A stretch of DNA of 64,000 nucleotides from Pandoraea captiosa (GCF_902459775.1 NZ_CABPSQ010000003.1:186001-250000), one strand, 5' to 3'; numbered from the stretch's first letter, positions 1 to 9,567 are shown. The notes: generated from the sequence alone by a model not told the origin. Made by a program: numbers and translations.

Positions 1-252
1 CTGTTCGGGGGCGGGCACGTCGCCGTGGAGCGCTTCACCGAGATCGTGAACGAGGCAGAGCTCCAGAATCCGCAGCCGGTCGACGTCGCCCAACTGGTCC
101 ATGAAGACGGTCGCCATAAGAGCGAGTCGCCAACTGTGCTCGGCGGTGCTTTCGCGACGTCCCGACGAGGTACGCGCACTTCGCAGCACGTCCTTCAACC
201 GCTCGCAGGTCCGCAGGAAATTCAACCGGCCATCCATTGTTGCTGCATTCAT
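1..252 (-). CDS. HD-domain hydrolase (YfbR-like), C-terminus cut by window edge
   Basis: The frame is open from an ATG at 252 to the window edge, giving 84 residues with no stop. It starts MNAATMDGRL; a second in-frame ATG lies at 237. The visible part carries an HD-superfamily metal site: an early His in STAEHSW (about residues 36-42) and the paired HD of LVHDLGEALHGD (about residues 67-78). This spacing is typical of the YfbR/HD_3 group, which includes 5'-deoxynucleotidases. A GGGG stretch about 6 bases upstream of 252 is a plausible ribosome site. The substrate cannot be told from the fragment. The HD-family call is firm; the nucleotidase role is inference. Confidence 0.75.
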   Translation of the reverse strand, partial: MNAATMDGRLNFLRTCERLKDVLRSARTSSGRRESTAEHSWRLALMATVFMDQLGDVDRLRILELCLVHDLGEALHGDVPAPEQ

Positions 253-453
253 TCGTCGCCCCGCTTTGCGCACACTCAACGATTCAGTGTAGGGGCGGAT
301 GACGCGGGCATCCACGCATAATTTATGCGTCGCGCCCGGACAAGACGGAGTGACGAGGATGCTGCATCCGCGATGCGGAAAGCGGTTCGCATCACCGAGG
401 GGAATGAAGAATTGGGAGTTGGGAATTGGCGAGGCAAATTGACGAGGCAAATC

Positions 454-1086
454 TTAGTCCCGCTGCCGTCGCGTGCGAGTGCGGGGGCGCTCCAGCGTCT
501 CGACGAGCCGCGCGACCGTGCCGTCGGAGAGTGTAAAACGCGTCCAGCGGCAACGGCTATCCCGTATCGGGACGAGGGTCGATGCGTTGCAGCCCGTGTC
601 GAATTCGACGGACTGCGCCGGACGATCTCCCCAACCGGCAGATCGAAGTGAAGCCTCGCTGGCCTGAATGGCCTCGGTCGCAAAAGGCCACAACGACTTG
701 CCCATCAACGTCGATACCGGCGCGCAGAACTCTGCCGCCCGCGAGGGCGAGCACGCCAGCAACCGGTGCGTGAGATCGCAAACCAGATGCACGGGCAATG
801 CGTTGAAATTGACCAGACGTGCAAGCGCGCCGTCGGCGGGCGAATCGAGACGCGCGACAAGCCACGGCTCGATACGGGCGAGGTCCTCTGCGCCGATCGT
901 CAGGGTTCCGGCTTCCCATCGCGACACAGTGGACTGCGACACCCCGAACAACTCGGCGGCATGCGACTGCTTGATACGACGCAAGGCGCGCCAGCGCCGC
1001 AATGTCGCCGCCACCGCGTGAGGGTATGGTGTGGTGGTCGCGTCCACGCGTCGTAACCCTCCGAAGTTTTCGTACGAGACGGGCAT
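454..1086 (-). CDS. XRE-family transcriptional regulator with C-terminal sensor-like region
   Basis: A 210-residue protein. Residues about 27-80 form a Cro/C1-type helix-turn-helix, with the recognition stretch SHAAELFGVSQSTVSRWE followed by a conserved Glu-Ala-Gly. The C-terminal 120 residues resemble a small PAS-like or ligand-sensing fold (NALPVHLVCDLTHRLLACS), but I cannot name the ligand. It lies just upstream of the quinone oxidoreductase stop, in the same direction, and could be a separate unit. The ATG at 1086 is the first in frame and has only a weak ribosome site. Regulator is well supported; its target is unknown. Confidence 0.8.
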   Translation of the reverse strand: MPVSYENFGGLRRVDATTTPYPHAVAATLRRWRALRRIKQSHAAELFGVSQSTVSRWEAGTLTIGAEDLARIEPWLVARLDSPADGALARLVNFNALPVHLVCDLTHRLLACSPSRAAEFCAPVSTLMGKSLWPFATEAIQASEASLRSAGWGDRPAQSVEFDTGCNASTLVPIRDSRCRWTRFTLSDGTVARLVETLERPRTRTRRQRD

Positions 1087-1132
1087 TATCCCGCACTTCC
1101 CGCATAGCTCGCCGGGCGCAACGAAGCCGTGC

Positions 1133-2161
1133 TTAGCCTTGCTCTCCGATCCGGATCACCACTTTTCCGAACGGGCCGCGGGCAAGATGCTCAAATGCCT
1201 GCACGGCCTCGTCGAAGCCATAGACGCGATCGATGACGGGCTTGATTTTGTGCGCATCGAGAAACACATTCATGCGCTCGAAAGACGTGCGCGGCGCGAC
1301 CGCAATTCCGCGAATCGTCGTTTGGCGGAATATCAGCGGCATCAGATCGATATTGCTGGTCTGGCCAGTGAGGAAACCCACCTGCGCAATGACGCCTTGC
1401 ACCTTGGTCGCGGCAATCGACTGGTTAATGCCGCTACCGCCGGCAACGTCGATCGTCACGTCAGCGCCCAAGCCATCGGTCAGTTCCAGCACCTTTGCCG
1501 ACCAGTCCGCATGCGTGGTGTAGTTGATGCCGTCCACCGCGCCGCTGGCTAGCAGTGATTTCACCTTCGCCAGATTCTCGTCCTTGCTCGATGTCACGAT
1601 CACGCGTGCGCCGAGCGCGACGGCAATCTGCGCAGCGAAAATCGATACACCGCCGGTGCCCTGCACGAGCACTGTCTGTCCCGCCTTGATGTCGGCGACG
1701 TCTGTCAGGGCATACCACGCCGTGAGCGCGGCGATCGGCAGGGTCGAGGCTTCCACGTCGCTCATCGAGGCCGGCGCGGCAACCGCACTGTCTTCGCGAA
1801 TGATCATGTACTCGGCGAGCCCTCCCGGCAGCGGCATACCAAGGCAATACGCCGGTTCGTCGGGGCCGGGCGCGCCGTCGATCCAATGCGAGTACAGCGT
1901 TGAATTCACGCGGTCGCCAACCCGAAAGCGAGTGACGCCGTCGCCGATCGCGACGACGGTCCCGGCCGCGTCGGACACGGGGATGAGCGGCTTTGGCACG
2001 CTCGCCGGTTCATAGATGCCGTCAACAATCGCCTTGTCCCGGAAGTTCAGCGACACCGCACCGACCTTCACCAGCAGTTCGCCGGGTTGCGGTACAGGCG
2101 TTTCCACCTCACCGGCGCCCAAATTCCGTAGTCCAAAATCCTTGAGAAGCCATGCCTTCAT
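1133..2161 (-). CDS. Zinc-independent alcohol dehydrogenase / quinone oxidoreductase family protein
   Basis: A 342-residue medium-chain dehydrogenase/reductase. The N-terminal GroES-like half has the VSLNFRD motif (residues 36-42) and lacks the catalytic Cys-His zinc set, as in NADPH:quinone reductases. The Rossmann half begins at VLVQGTGGVS (residues 164-173). The start is the ATG at 2161 because GAGG sits 6 bases upstream; the frame stays open far beyond it, but that extension is antisense to the LysR gene. The gene is transcribed away from that LysR gene with a 120-bp shared gap, a layout in which the LysR protein commonly controls its neighbour. Exact substrate is unknown. Confidence 0.88.
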   Translation of the reverse strand: MKAWLLKDFGLRNLGAGEVETPVPQPGELLVKVGAVSLNFRDKAIVDGIYEPASVPKPLIPVSDAAGTVVAIGDGVTRFRVGDRVNSTLYSHWIDGAPGPDEPAYCLGMPLPGGLAEYMIIREDSAVAAPASMSDVEASTLPIAALTAWYALTDVADIKAGQTVLVQGTGGVSIFAAQIAVALGARVIVTSSKDENLAKVKSLLASGAVDGINYTTHADWSAKVLELTDGLGADVTIDVAGGSGINQSIAATKVQGVIAQVGFLTGQTSNIDLMPLIFRQTTIRGIAVAPRTSFERMNVFLDAHKIKPVIDRVYGFDEAVQAFEHLARGPFGKVVIRIGEQG

Positions 2162-2281
2162 TTCACACCTCATGTTTGCAGCAATGGCGGATGCCATCGT
2201 GCATGCAGTGTAATTTCGGCATGTCAGTTCAGTTAGACGATAAAATTCCGAACATTCCATCCTGAGATTCCGGAATCTGCC

Positions 2282-3205
2282 ATGGACGATCGTTTTTCCG
2301 GCATTCGCGAGTTTGTTGCCACGGTAGACCACGGCGGCTTTACGGCTGCGGCCGAGACGCTCGGCCTTACCGGTTCCGCCGTCGGCAAGAGCATTTCCCG
2401 ACTGGAAGCGCGGCTCGGTGTGCAACTGCTGCATCGGACAACGCGCCGCATCGACCTGACGACTGCCGGTGAGACGTTCCTGCGCACGTGCCGGCATATC
2501 CTCGATGAACTGGATCAGACGGAGGCTTTTCTCTCCACGGGGCACGAACAACCTATCGGTCGCTTGCGGGTCGATCTCCCGACGACATTTGGTCGTCGTC
2601 ACATCGTGCCGACACTGTTGAACCTGACGCAGCGGTTTCCCCGCCTTGACCTCGCCGTCACCTTGCAGGACCGCGCTGTGGATCTGGTGAGCGAAGGCGT
2701 CGATCTGGCGGTGCGCATCGGAGCACTCGACGCCTTTCCGGATCTCGTGGCGCGCAAGCTTGGCGAGCAACGGCTCGTGATTTGTGGCGCGCCCGACTAT
2801 CTGGCACGTCGCGGCGAACCGCATACCCGCGAGGATCTGCTGACACACGACTGTCTGATCGGCTGGCAACGCAGTGGCCGCGCCGGCTGGTGGCTCGCGG
2901 ATGCTGGAACCGAGGGCGGCGCCTCGCATTTCGAAGTACACGTGCGCCACGAATTGACCGACGGAGACACATTGCTCAGCGCCTGCCTCTCGGGCTGTGG
3001 CCTTGCGCAACTACCCGGCTGGTTAGCGGGGGACGCCTTGCGCACGGGTGCGCTGCGCGAGGTGCTGCCCGACCTCTCGACGACGACGCCCATTCACGTC
3101 ATTTGGCAAAAGACGCGGCACCTTCAGCAGAAGGTCAAAACGACCGTCGACGCATTGGTTCAACTCGCGGCGGACGAAGCATCGGTATTTCAGCCTGGCG
3201 AGTGA
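2282..3205 (+). CDS. LysR-family transcriptional regulator
   Basis: A 307-residue protein. The winged helix-turn-helix fills residues 1-65 (VDHGGFTAAAETLGLTGSAV then SKSISRLEARLG-type recognition), followed by a periplasmic-binding-like effector domain with the usual IGRLRVDLPTTFGRRHI start near residue 90. It belongs to the group often placed beside oxidoreductases, here the divergent quinone oxidoreductase at 1133-2161. Its operator would be expected in the 120-bp gap, 2162-2281. The effector is not predictable from sequence. Length is normal for the family. Confidence 0.92.
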   Translation: MDDRFSGIREFVATVDHGGFTAAAETLGLTGSAVGKSISRLEARLGVQLLHRTTRRIDLTTAGETFLRTCRHILDELDQTEAFLSTGHEQPIGRLRVDLPTTFGRRHIVPTLLNLTQRFPRLDLAVTLQDRAVDLVSEGVDLAVRIGALDAFPDLVARKLGEQRLVICGAPDYLARRGEPHTREDLLTHDCLIGWQRSGRAGWWLADAGTEGGASHFEVHVRHELTDGDTLLSACLSGCGLAQLPGWLAGDALRTGALREVLPDLSTTTPIHVIWQKTRHLQQKVKTTVDALVQLAADEASVFQPGE

Positions 3206-3536
3206 CGGCAATGTCGTTCGGACATCGAACGATTTGTCGTGCTTGTCGTGCCGAAGCGAAAAGAGGAAGAGACCGGGTCAGGTACCTCATAAATGGCGTC
3301 GATCCCGCAAAAAAAATATAGATTCTCGAATGCGACAAGTGAAGGTATATAAATAACTACAAGTCGATCCCCGACGGATTTATATTGCCCACGACACGTT
3401 GCCGATGATTAAATTTCATCGAGCAACGGATCAGAAAAGGGGGCATGTGTTTGCCCCCATGCCGGACAGGCAAACTGGCGGTGAAATGTGCGTATACGGC
3501 GCGTCAAGATTCGAGCGGTCACATTTGGAGGCTGAT
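3206..3536. other. Intergenic region with AT-rich patch and stem-loop
   Basis: These 331 bases hold no supported gene. Bases about 3305-3385 are strikingly AT-rich for this genome and could hold the promoter of the glycine-zipper gene, but I could not find a matched -35/-10 pair. A GC-rich hairpin (GGGGGCA at 3439-3445 pairing with TGCCCCC at 3452-3458) lies in the likely leader. Confidence 0.5.
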
Positions 3537-3986
3537 ATGAAACGTCTCTTCGTTTTATTCGCACTGGCGTCGAGCATGAGTGCCTTTGCCCAGAAACCTG
3601 CCATTTACCCCGCTCACGGACAGAGCCCTCAGCAACAAAGTCAGGATGACGGCGCCTGTTACGCATGGGCGAAGCAAAACACCGGCATTGACCCGGCCAC
3701 AGTTGCGAACACCCCACCCCCGGCACCGGCCCCAACCGGCGCCCGAGCGGCAGGGGCTGCTCGGGGTGCCGCAGCCGGCGCCATTATCGGAGACGTGAAT
3801 CACAACGATCCCGGCCATGGCGCCGCCGTAGGCGCGACGGCGGGGGTTATCGCGGGAGGCGCACGCAGTCGCCGGGAACACGCAGCACAAGCCCAAAGCG
3901 CGCAGGCCCACACACAGGCCGAAATGAACACCTATTGGCAATCGTATGGCGCCTGCATGCAGGGGCGCGGCTATTCTGTAAAGTGA
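3537..3986 (+). CDS. Glycine-zipper periplasmic/outer-membrane protein
   Basis: A 149-residue exported protein. Residues 1-19 are a signal peptide ending SAFAQ (cleavage after Ala). A Pro-rich stretch around residues 58-68 is followed by Ala/Gly repeats such as GAARGAAAGAIIGD and GAAVGATAGVIAGG, the glycine-zipper pattern of small envelope proteins. The C-terminus has a conserved-looking CMQGRGYSVK tail, with a partner Cys near residue 38. The start at 3537 is chosen because GGAGG lies 6 bases upstream and the signal peptide begins there; a longer open frame from 3399 adds no signal. A hairpin (3999-4007 with 4015-4023) follows the stop. Function unknown, probably envelope-associated. Confidence 0.8.
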   Translation: MKRLFVLFALASSMSAFAQKPAIYPAHGQSPQQQSQDDGACYAWAKQNTGIDPATVANTPPPAPAPTGARAAGAARGAAAGAIIGDVNHNDPGHGAAVGATAGVIAGGARSRREHAAQAQSAQAHTQAEMNTYWQSYGACMQGRGYSVK

Positions 3987-4291
3987 GTTTGGCGCACTAA
4001 GTCGACCAGAATGCGGTCGACTTCAGAGGTGTCGCCCGGACGCCCTGCGCAACAAGCAGCGGTCGTCTTGGTTTGGCTGGGCCCAGAAAGGCGTCGAAAT
4101 TTCCGGCGGCAATCGTGACGCGAGCCCGATCGGGTCTTATGTCGGGGGCACGCTGCGCAGGACGACATACACCGTCCGTTCCGCTTCGTCGGCATCAGGT
4201 CGACAGCGAACTTCGGCGAGTGAAGACAGACCTTCTGCGCGCAGGGTACGAGCAGGGGTTAGCAAGCGCCACGTTTCGCCATGATGCAAAG
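3987..4291. other. Intergenic region without a supported gene
   Basis: About 305 bases between the glycine-zipper gene and the tRNA terminator. Apart from a perfect 9-bp stem hairpin at 3999-4023, with no T-run after it, I see nothing. A 76-codon open frame at 4073-4303 has no ribosome site and runs into the terminator, so I do not call it. Confidence 0.6.
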
Positions 4292-4320
4292 AAAAAGCCC
4301 TGACAAGTCAGGGCTTTTGA
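4292..4320 (-). terminator. Rho-independent terminator of the tRNA operon
   Basis: Read on the minus strand, GCCCTGA and TCAGGGC (4308-4314 and 4297-4303) form a 7-bp stem with a 4-base loop, followed by TTTTTC. It starts 7-10 bases after the tRNA-Cys CCA end, so it ends the tRNA-Gly/Gly/Cys transcript. Confidence 0.9.
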
Positions 4321-4323
4321 ATT

Positions 4324-4397
4324 TGGAGGCGGGAGTCGGAATCGAACCGGCGTACACGGCTTTGCAGGCCGCTGCATGACCACTCTGCCATCCCGCC
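4324..4397 (-). tRNA. tRNA-Cys (GCA)
   Basis: A 74-nt cloverleaf with encoded CCA end. The acceptor stem is GGCGGGA pairing with TCCCGCC and the discriminator is U, which is the identity base for Cys. The anticodon loop reads CTGCAAA, giving anticodon GCA. It is third in the Gly-Gly-Cys operon, downstream of the strong promoter at 4791-4819. Confidence 0.97.
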
Positions 4398-4513
4398 ATC
4401 GGGATATGCTGCCGCATTGTAACCGCTCGCTGTTGCCATCGAGGGCGCCCGTCGGATCGATCGCCGTGGGCTTTTCGGCAAATAAAAAGGGAAGCCAGGC
4501 TTCCCTCTGGATT

Positions 4514-4589
4514 TGGAGCGGGAGACGAGTCTCGAACTCGCGACCTCAACCTTGGCAAGGTTGCGCTCTACCAACTGAGCTACTCCCGC
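4514..4589 (-). tRNA. tRNA-Gly (GCC), second copy
   Basis: A 76-nt cloverleaf with encoded CCA. The acceptor is GCGGGAG paired with CTCCCGC and the anticodon loop is TTGCCAA. It is identical over its full length to the copy at 4639-4714, showing recent duplication or gene conversion. Confidence 0.97.
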
Positions 4590-4638
4590 ATGACACCGAA
4601 CACCAAGGATCAACTCACTTAATGTCCAGTGTGAAAAC

Positions 4639-4714
4639 TGGAGCGGGAGACGAGTCTCGAACTCGCGACCTCAACCTTGGCAAGGTTGCGCTCTACCAAC
4701 TGAGCTACTCCCGC
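4639..4714 (-). tRNA. tRNA-Gly (GCC), first copy
   Basis: Same 76-nt sequence as the copy 125 bases downstream, with encoded CCA and anticodon GCC. It is the promoter-proximal gene of the operon. Confidence 0.97.
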
Positions 4715-4790
4715 ATTTTCATGCGTACTACCAATCCATCAACTTCTTAAAACTTCGCTGCCGGGCTAACGCCGTAGCAGCGAGAAGGAG

Positions 4791-4819
4791 ATTATGTCTA
4801 AACAGCGATTCAGTGTCAA
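4791..4819 (-). promoter_or_regulatory. Strong sigma-70 promoter of the tRNA-Gly/Gly/Cys operon
   Basis: On the minus strand a perfect TTGACA (4819-4814) is separated by exactly 17 bases from CATAAT (4796-4791). Transcription would start near 4784, about 70 bases before the first tRNA-Gly. The near-consensus boxes fit a stable-RNA promoter. Confidence 0.85.
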
Positions 4820-4902
4820 GCACCTGCACCGAAAATTTGTGAAGTTTTTTCTCCTTCACTGCGCCGTTGCCGCATACATCCCCCACTTTCAGAGACTTAC
4901 GC

Positions 4903-5496
4903 TCACATCTGCGCGCCGCCACGCTCGCGAATCTGTGGCCACGCGCGGCGCAGATAATACAACATCGACCACAATGTGAGAACTGCCGCCACGTAAATCA
5001 GCCACGTTCCCCAGAATCGCGAGTCGAATCGCAACCCGTTCCACGCCAGCGTACCGTTGAACAGCAACAACGGAATCGCCACCATCTGCGCAGCCGTCTT
5101 GATCTTGCCCAACTGGTGCACCGCCACGCTACGGGACGCGCCAATCTGCGCCATCCACTCGCGCAGCGCCGAAATCGTGATCTCCCGGCCAATGATGATC
5201 AACGCCACCAACGCATTGATCCGGCCCATCTGCAACAACATCAGCAGCGCCGCCGCCACCATCAGCTTGTCCGCCACCGGGTCCAGAAACGCCCCGAAGG
5301 CCGACGTCTGATTCCATCGCCGCGCCAGAAATCCGTCGAACCAGTCCGTCAGCGCCGCGAGCACGAAGATCGCGCACGCCACCCAGTTCATTTCGACCGA
5401 CGATAACCACGTGCTCGGCAAATAGTAGACGCCGACCACCAGCGGGATCAGCACGATCCGAAGCCAGGTCAGGAATATGGGGACATTGAAAGGCAT
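4903..5496 (-). CDS. pgsA: CDP-diacylglycerol--glycerol-3-phosphate 3-phosphatidyltransferase
   Basis: A 197-residue membrane enzyme that makes phosphatidylglycerophosphate, the committed step to phosphatidylglycerol and cardiolipin. The CDP-alcohol phosphotransferase signature is visible at about residues 51-76 as TDWFDGFLARR, then eight residues and GAFLDPVADK, with all the Asp metal ligands. Four to five hydrophobic segments flank it. The start MPFNVPIF matches family N-termini, although the ribosome site is weak; the frame remains open 31 codons upstream. It is followed by the tRNA operon, as in many beta-proteobacteria, where uvrC-pgsA-tRNA linkage is common; here a kch gene separates it from uvrC. 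Confidence 0.95.
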   Translation of the reverse strand: MPFNVPIFLTWLRIVLIPLVVGVYYLPSTWLSSVEMNWVACAIFVLAALTDWFDGFLARRWNQTSAFGAFLDPVADKLMVAAALLMLLQMGRINALVALIIIGREITISALREWMAQIGASRSVAVHQLGKIKTAAQMVAIPLLLFNGTLAWNGLRFDSRFWGTWLIYVAAVLTLWSMLYYLRRAWPQIRERGGAQM

Positions 5497-5615
5497 GGCA
5501 GCATGAGTTCGGCAAACGGCAGTCGACACACGGCGCACTCGGCAGCCGTACCAGACCCGCATTGTGCCGTGTCTGCCCCGTAGCGACAAGGCCGCGGCAC
5601 CTCACACCTGTTGAC

Positions 5616-6923
5616 ATGTGCGTCAGTGTGCCCCTATCTTGCTCGCAACATCCCGCCAATAGCGCCGATCTCGTGAAACCGCCCCGGCCCCAGCCCACCC
5701 TGAGTCACACTGTGCGTGGTGCACTGCGCCGGACACGGCTTCCCGCGCACGTGCTCATCGCCGCGCTCGTCGGCATCGACGGCCTGCTGCTCGTCGCCTC
5801 CGTCCTCCTGCGTGTGCCCGGCTCGGTCCTGATCGACCTGTTCGTGCGCGGCGACATGCGCGCGCTCGAACATATCGATGCGATGCATCTGCCACGTCTG
5901 CTCTTCGGGCTAAATGCCATCGAGCGCATCGACTTCTCGCATCTGCCGCGCGCCCTCGTCGGCCTCGCGCTGGTCGCGCTGGCCTGCGGGCTCGTCATTC
6001 GCGCGCGCACGGCGTGGGCGTTCACCCTGGTAATGCTCACGCTTGCCGCCGTCATCAACTTCCATCTCGACATTCGCTTCGATCTGACGTTCGTGCTCTC
6101 GCTCGTCTGCCTCGGCCTGTTGCTCTGGTATTGGCGAGAATTCGACCGGGCGAGCTTCGCCGCCGCCACGCTCTACACACTCGTGGCAGTCTTCGCGTTG
6201 GTCGTGTACGCGACATTCGGCACGATGTACCTCGGCCGCGAGTTCAAGCCCCACGTCGTCGATCTGGCGACCGCGTTTTACTTCTCGATCGTGACGATGA
6301 CGACCGTCGGCTACGGGGATATCGTGCCGGTGACCACCGACGCGCGGCTGTTCACTGCGTCCGTCATCATCTTTGGAATCAGCGCCTTCGCGACATCGCT
6401 GACCGTCGTCATCGGGCCGCTGGTCGGGGGCAACCTCAAGAAAATTCTCGCGGGGAGATTCACGCACGTGATACGAAAGAACCACTTCATCGTGGCGGGC
6501 GCATCGCCACTTGCCATCAATGTTCATCACGAACTCACCCGACGCGGCTGGCCAGTGACGGTCATCATCGCCAACGGTGCAGACAATCCCTATCCGGAAG
6601 GCGCCGATGTGATGCATGGCGACGCGAGCGACAACGCCGTGCTCACGCAAGCCGGTATCGGTCACGCCAAGGCGGTGCTGGCGTTGCGAGCGGACGATTC
6701 GGAGAACGCTTTCATCGTGCTTGCGGCCAAGGAAATCGCGCCTGCGGTGCGTACGATCGCGTCGGTGAACGACAGCAAGCACCTGAGCAAACTAAAGCGC
6801 GTTCAGCCTGACATGATCTTTGCGCCGCCCGTGGTCGGCGGCGAGCTGCTCGCCCGCACGCTCTCAGGAGAGACGGTCGATAACGAGACCGTCATGCGGC
6901 TGCTGTTTCACGGCGATACGTGA
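5616..6923 (+). CDS. kch: Kch-like voltage-gated potassium channel with RCK domain
   Basis: A 435-residue protein close in layout to E. coli Kch. Hydrophobic segments cover about residues 45-66, 112-150, 157-172, 183-204 and 245-272. The pore loop carries the K+ selectivity filter TTVGYGD at residues 229-235 within FYFSIVTMTTVGYGDIVPV. A cytoplasmic TrkA-N/RCK domain follows from about residue 288 (HFIVAGASPLAINVHHEL), where ligand or NAD would bind. 5616 is the first in-frame ATG; a TTG at 5562 and a GTG at 5673 are alternatives, and none has a clear ribosome site. It sits alone between pgsA (divergent) and uvrC (convergent). Confidence 0.88.
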   Translation: MCVSVPLSCSQHPANSADLVKPPRPQPTLSHTVRGALRRTRLPAHVLIAALVGIDGLLLVASVLLRVPGSVLIDLFVRGDMRALEHIDAMHLPRLLFGLNAIERIDFSHLPRALVGLALVALACGLVIRARTAWAFTLVMLTLAAVINFHLDIRFDLTFVLSLVCLGLLLWYWREFDRASFAAATLYTLVAVFALVVYATFGTMYLGREFKPHVVDLATAFYFSIVTMTTVGYGDIVPVTTDARLFTASVIIFGISAFATSLTVVIGPLVGGNLKKILAGRFTHVIRKNHFIVAGASPLAINVHHELTRRGWPVTVIIANGADNPYPEGADVMHGDASDNAVLTQAGIGHAKAVLALRADDSENAFIVLAAKEIAPAVRTIASVNDSKHLSKLKRVQPDMIFAPPVVGGELLARTLSGETVDNETVMRLLFHGDT

Positions 6924-7059
6924 TGCAATCGTGAGCTTCAGCGCGCAGGCCGAGGGGACGCTTGAGTGCCGTTTTAGCGCCGCTTGGGCGATGAATTGGC
7001 GATGAATTGGCGACGTGCGACTGCGGCATGCACAGGGGGGGCGTCCCCCCCTCAATGCA

Positions 7060-9567
7060 TCAATGCAGTTGACGATAGATCTGCTCGGCAAGCGTCGTCG
7101 AGATGCCTTCAACGCTCGCCAACTCGTCGACACTCGCGGACGCCACCCCCTGCAAGCCACCGAAGCGCATGAGCAGACGCTGACGGCGCTTCGCTCCGAT
7201 ACCTTCGATCTCTTCGAGCCGCGAGGTCTGACGCGCCTTCGCACGCTTGGCGCGCATGCCGGTAATCGCAAATCGGTGCGCCTCGTCACGAATCTGCGCG
7301 ATCAGCATCAGCACGGCACTCTCGCGCCCCAGCTCCAGCGGCGCGCGGCCGTCGGCGAAAATCAACGTCTCCAGCCCCACTTTACGGCCCTCGCCTTTGG
7401 CCACACCCACCAAACGTCCGATGTCGATGCCCAACTCGACAAACACCTGACGCGCCACCTCCACCTGCCCCTTGCCACCGTCGATCAGCACGAGTTGCGG
7501 CAGGTTGGCCTCCACGTCCGAGGCATCCGAGGCGTTCGGGGTGACAGATGCCGTTGCCGCGCTCATGACGTCTGACGCGGTGGTCTCGGCGACGTCGCCC
7601 GACTCGCCATCCGCGAGCACGGCGGTATCGGCTTCGGCACGCGCCACATCAGCGGCGACGGACGAAGGGTCCGCGGCGTCGGTGACGGTCGACGCGGCCG
7701 CTTCCATCAGACGCCCATAACGGCGCGTGAGTACCTGACGCATTGCGGCGTAGTCGTCGCCCGGCGTAATCCCCGTGATGTTGTACCGCCGGTATTCGCT
7801 CGTCTGCATCTTGTGATGATGGAAAACCACGCATGACGCCTGCGTAGCCTCCCCTTGCGTGTGACTGATATCGAAACACTCGACGCGCAACAATGCCGGA
7901 TCGTCGATATCGAGTCCGATCGTCTGCACGAGCTCGCGCGTGCGTGCCTGCTGACTGCCCTGCTCCGTCAACAAACGGGTCAGCGCGAGTTGTGCGCCTT
8001 GCTGCGCCATGTCGAGCCACGCGCGACGCTGTCCCTGCGGTTGCCGCACCATCGCTATACGACGCCCAGCCTGCTCGGACAGCGCCGCCAGCAATTCATC
8101 GCTGGGCAATGCGTGGCTGACCACCAGCACCGGCGGCACCGACTGCCCCAGATAGTGCTGCGCGACAAAAGCTTCGAGCAGGCGCGATTCGAGCGAAGCC
8201 GATGGCGTGTCCGACGGCATGTCGGCGGCAATCTCTTCGGAAACGGCACTCGCCTCGGCGGTGTCTTCCGGGCCATCTGAGCCTTCTGGGCCTCCGAGGG
8301 CCACCACTTCGTCTTCCTCGAATTCGTCGGCAATACCGCCCTCCACGCCGCGCTCGACGTGCGCGGGGAAGTAAGCCTTGTCGCCAAGGTGACGCCCGCC
8401 GCGCACCATCGCGAGATTCACGCAGGCGCGTCCACCGGCATAGGCCACCGCGAGAATGTCGGCGTCGACATCGCCCGCCGTCTCGACGGACTGCTGCTGC
8501 AACACCCCGGACAACGCCTGCATCTGATTGCGCACGACCGCGGCCTGCTCGAACTGGAGCGCCTCGGCGTACGTCATCATCTTTTCTTCGAGCGCGCTGA
8601 GCACTTCGTTCTGCCGCCCCGAGAGGAAGGCCGCCGCGTTGTTCACGTCGCGCGCGTAGTCTTCGTCCGAGATCGCGCCAACGCACGGCGCGCTGCATCG
8701 CTCGATCTGATTGAGCAGGCACGGGCGCGTGCGATTGGAAAAAACGGAATCCTCGCACGTACGTAGCTGGAAGACCTTTTGCAGAATCTGAATGCTCTCT
8801 CGTACCGCCCATGCACTCGGGAATGGTCCGAAATACTGCCCGCGACGATCCACCGACCCCCGGTAATACGCCATGCGCGGGTACTTATGCTGCGTGAGCT
8901 TGAGGAACGGATACGACTTGTCGTCGCGAAACAGAATGTTGTAACGCGGATGCAACGCCTTGATGAGATTGTTCTCAAGCAGCAGCGCCTCGGTTTCCGA
9001 GCGGGTGACGGTCGTTTCGAGCTTCGCGATACGCGCGACCATCAGCGCAATGCGTGGCGACAACTGTGTCTTGTTGAAGTAGCTTGATACCCGCTTTTTC
9101 AGATTACGCGCTTTGCCCACGTAGAGGACGTTGCCTGCTGCGTCATAGTAGCGGTAGACACCCGGCAGGTTCGGCAACTGCGCGAGTACTTTGCGCGCAT
9201 CGAACAGGGGGGCATCGCTGGTGTCGTCGCTGGTCTCGGCGGCGATGTCGCCCTTGGTGGCGGCGTCCGCCTCCGAACGGTTGCCTTTGCGAGCACCCGT
9301 CGCCTGCCCGGCTTTCGCCGTCTTCTTCGACTTGGCGGATCCGGTGGCTCCCGAGCGTTCGGCGCGCGGGGCGGGCGGGGCGGTATTGCCGGAGTCGGCG
9401 GAACGGTTCGACTCGGAGGAGCCGATGGCACTGGCCGGTTCGCCCTGTGTCTCACTCCCCGTTTGCGAAGTCGGTGGTTGCGCGACGCCCTCAGCCGGTT
9501 CGGTTGCGGCGGATCTGGTTTTGCGGGACTTGCGCGGCGGCGTGACGTCGTGGGCGTCTTCGGTCAT
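7060..9567 (-). CDS. uvrC: Excinuclease ABC subunit C, with low-complexity insertions
   Basis: UvrC makes the two incisions of nucleotide excision repair with UvrA/UvrB. At 835 residues it is over 200 longer than the 610-residue E. coli protein. The GIY-YIG nuclease starts at about residue 131 ([11 protein letters not shown], then LYVGKA). The UVR motif lies near 331-361. The RNase H-like second nuclease has FDISH and IDGGKGQ (about 565 and 695). The C-terminal helix-hairpin-helix pair ends the protein. The excess is a Ser/Thr/Ala-rich N-terminal tail (1-125), an acidic block at about 404-456 and another at about 625-687, all between domains. The ATG at 9567 is preferred; one at 9624 is possible. 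Confidence 0.96.
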   Translation of the reverse strand: MTEDAHDVTPPRKSRKTRSAATEPAEGVAQPPTSQTGSETQGEPASAIGSSESNRSADSGNTAPPAPRAERSGATGSAKSKKTAKAGQATGARKGNRSEADAATKGDIAAETSDDTSDAPLFDARKVLAQLPNLPGVYRYYDAAGNVLYVGKARNLKKRVSSYFNKTQLSPRIALMVARIAKLETTVTRSETEALLLENNLIKALHPRYNILFRDDKSYPFLKLTQHKYPRMAYYRGSVDRRGQYFGPFPSAWAVRESIQILQKVFQLRTCEDSVFSNRTRPCLLNQIERCSAPCVGAISDEDYARDVNNAAAFLSGRQNEVLSALEEKMMTYAEALQFEQAAVVRNQMQALSGVLQQQSVETAGDVDADILAVAYAGGRACVNLAMVRGGRHLGDKAYFPAHVERGVEGGIADEFEEDEVVALGGPEGSDGPEDTAEASAVSEEIAADMPSDTPSASLESRLLEAFVAQHYLGQSVPPVLVVSHALPSDELLAALSEQAGRRIAMVRQPQGQRRAWLDMAQQGAQLALTRLLTEQGSQQARTRELVQTIGLDIDDPALLRVECFDISHTQGEATQASCVVFHHHKMQTSEYRRYNITGITPGDDYAAMRQVLTRRYGRLMEAAASTVTDAADPSSVAADVARAEADTAVLADGESGDVAETTASDVMSAATASVTPNASDASDVEANLPQLVLIDGGKGQVEVARQVFVELGIDIGRLVGVAKGEGRKVGLETLIFADGRAPLELGRESAVLMLIAQIRDEAHRFAITGMRAKRAKARQTSRLEEIEGIGAKRRQRLLMRFGGLQGVASASVDELASVEGISTTLAEQIYRQLH

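Noticed and set aside
3439-3458. GC hairpin with TTTT on the minus side as a terminator
   Set aside because: No minus-strand gene ends nearby; the tRNA operon already stops at 4292-4320.
4073-4303. 76-codon frame before the tRNA terminator
   Set aside because: No ribosome site and it ends inside the terminator hairpin.
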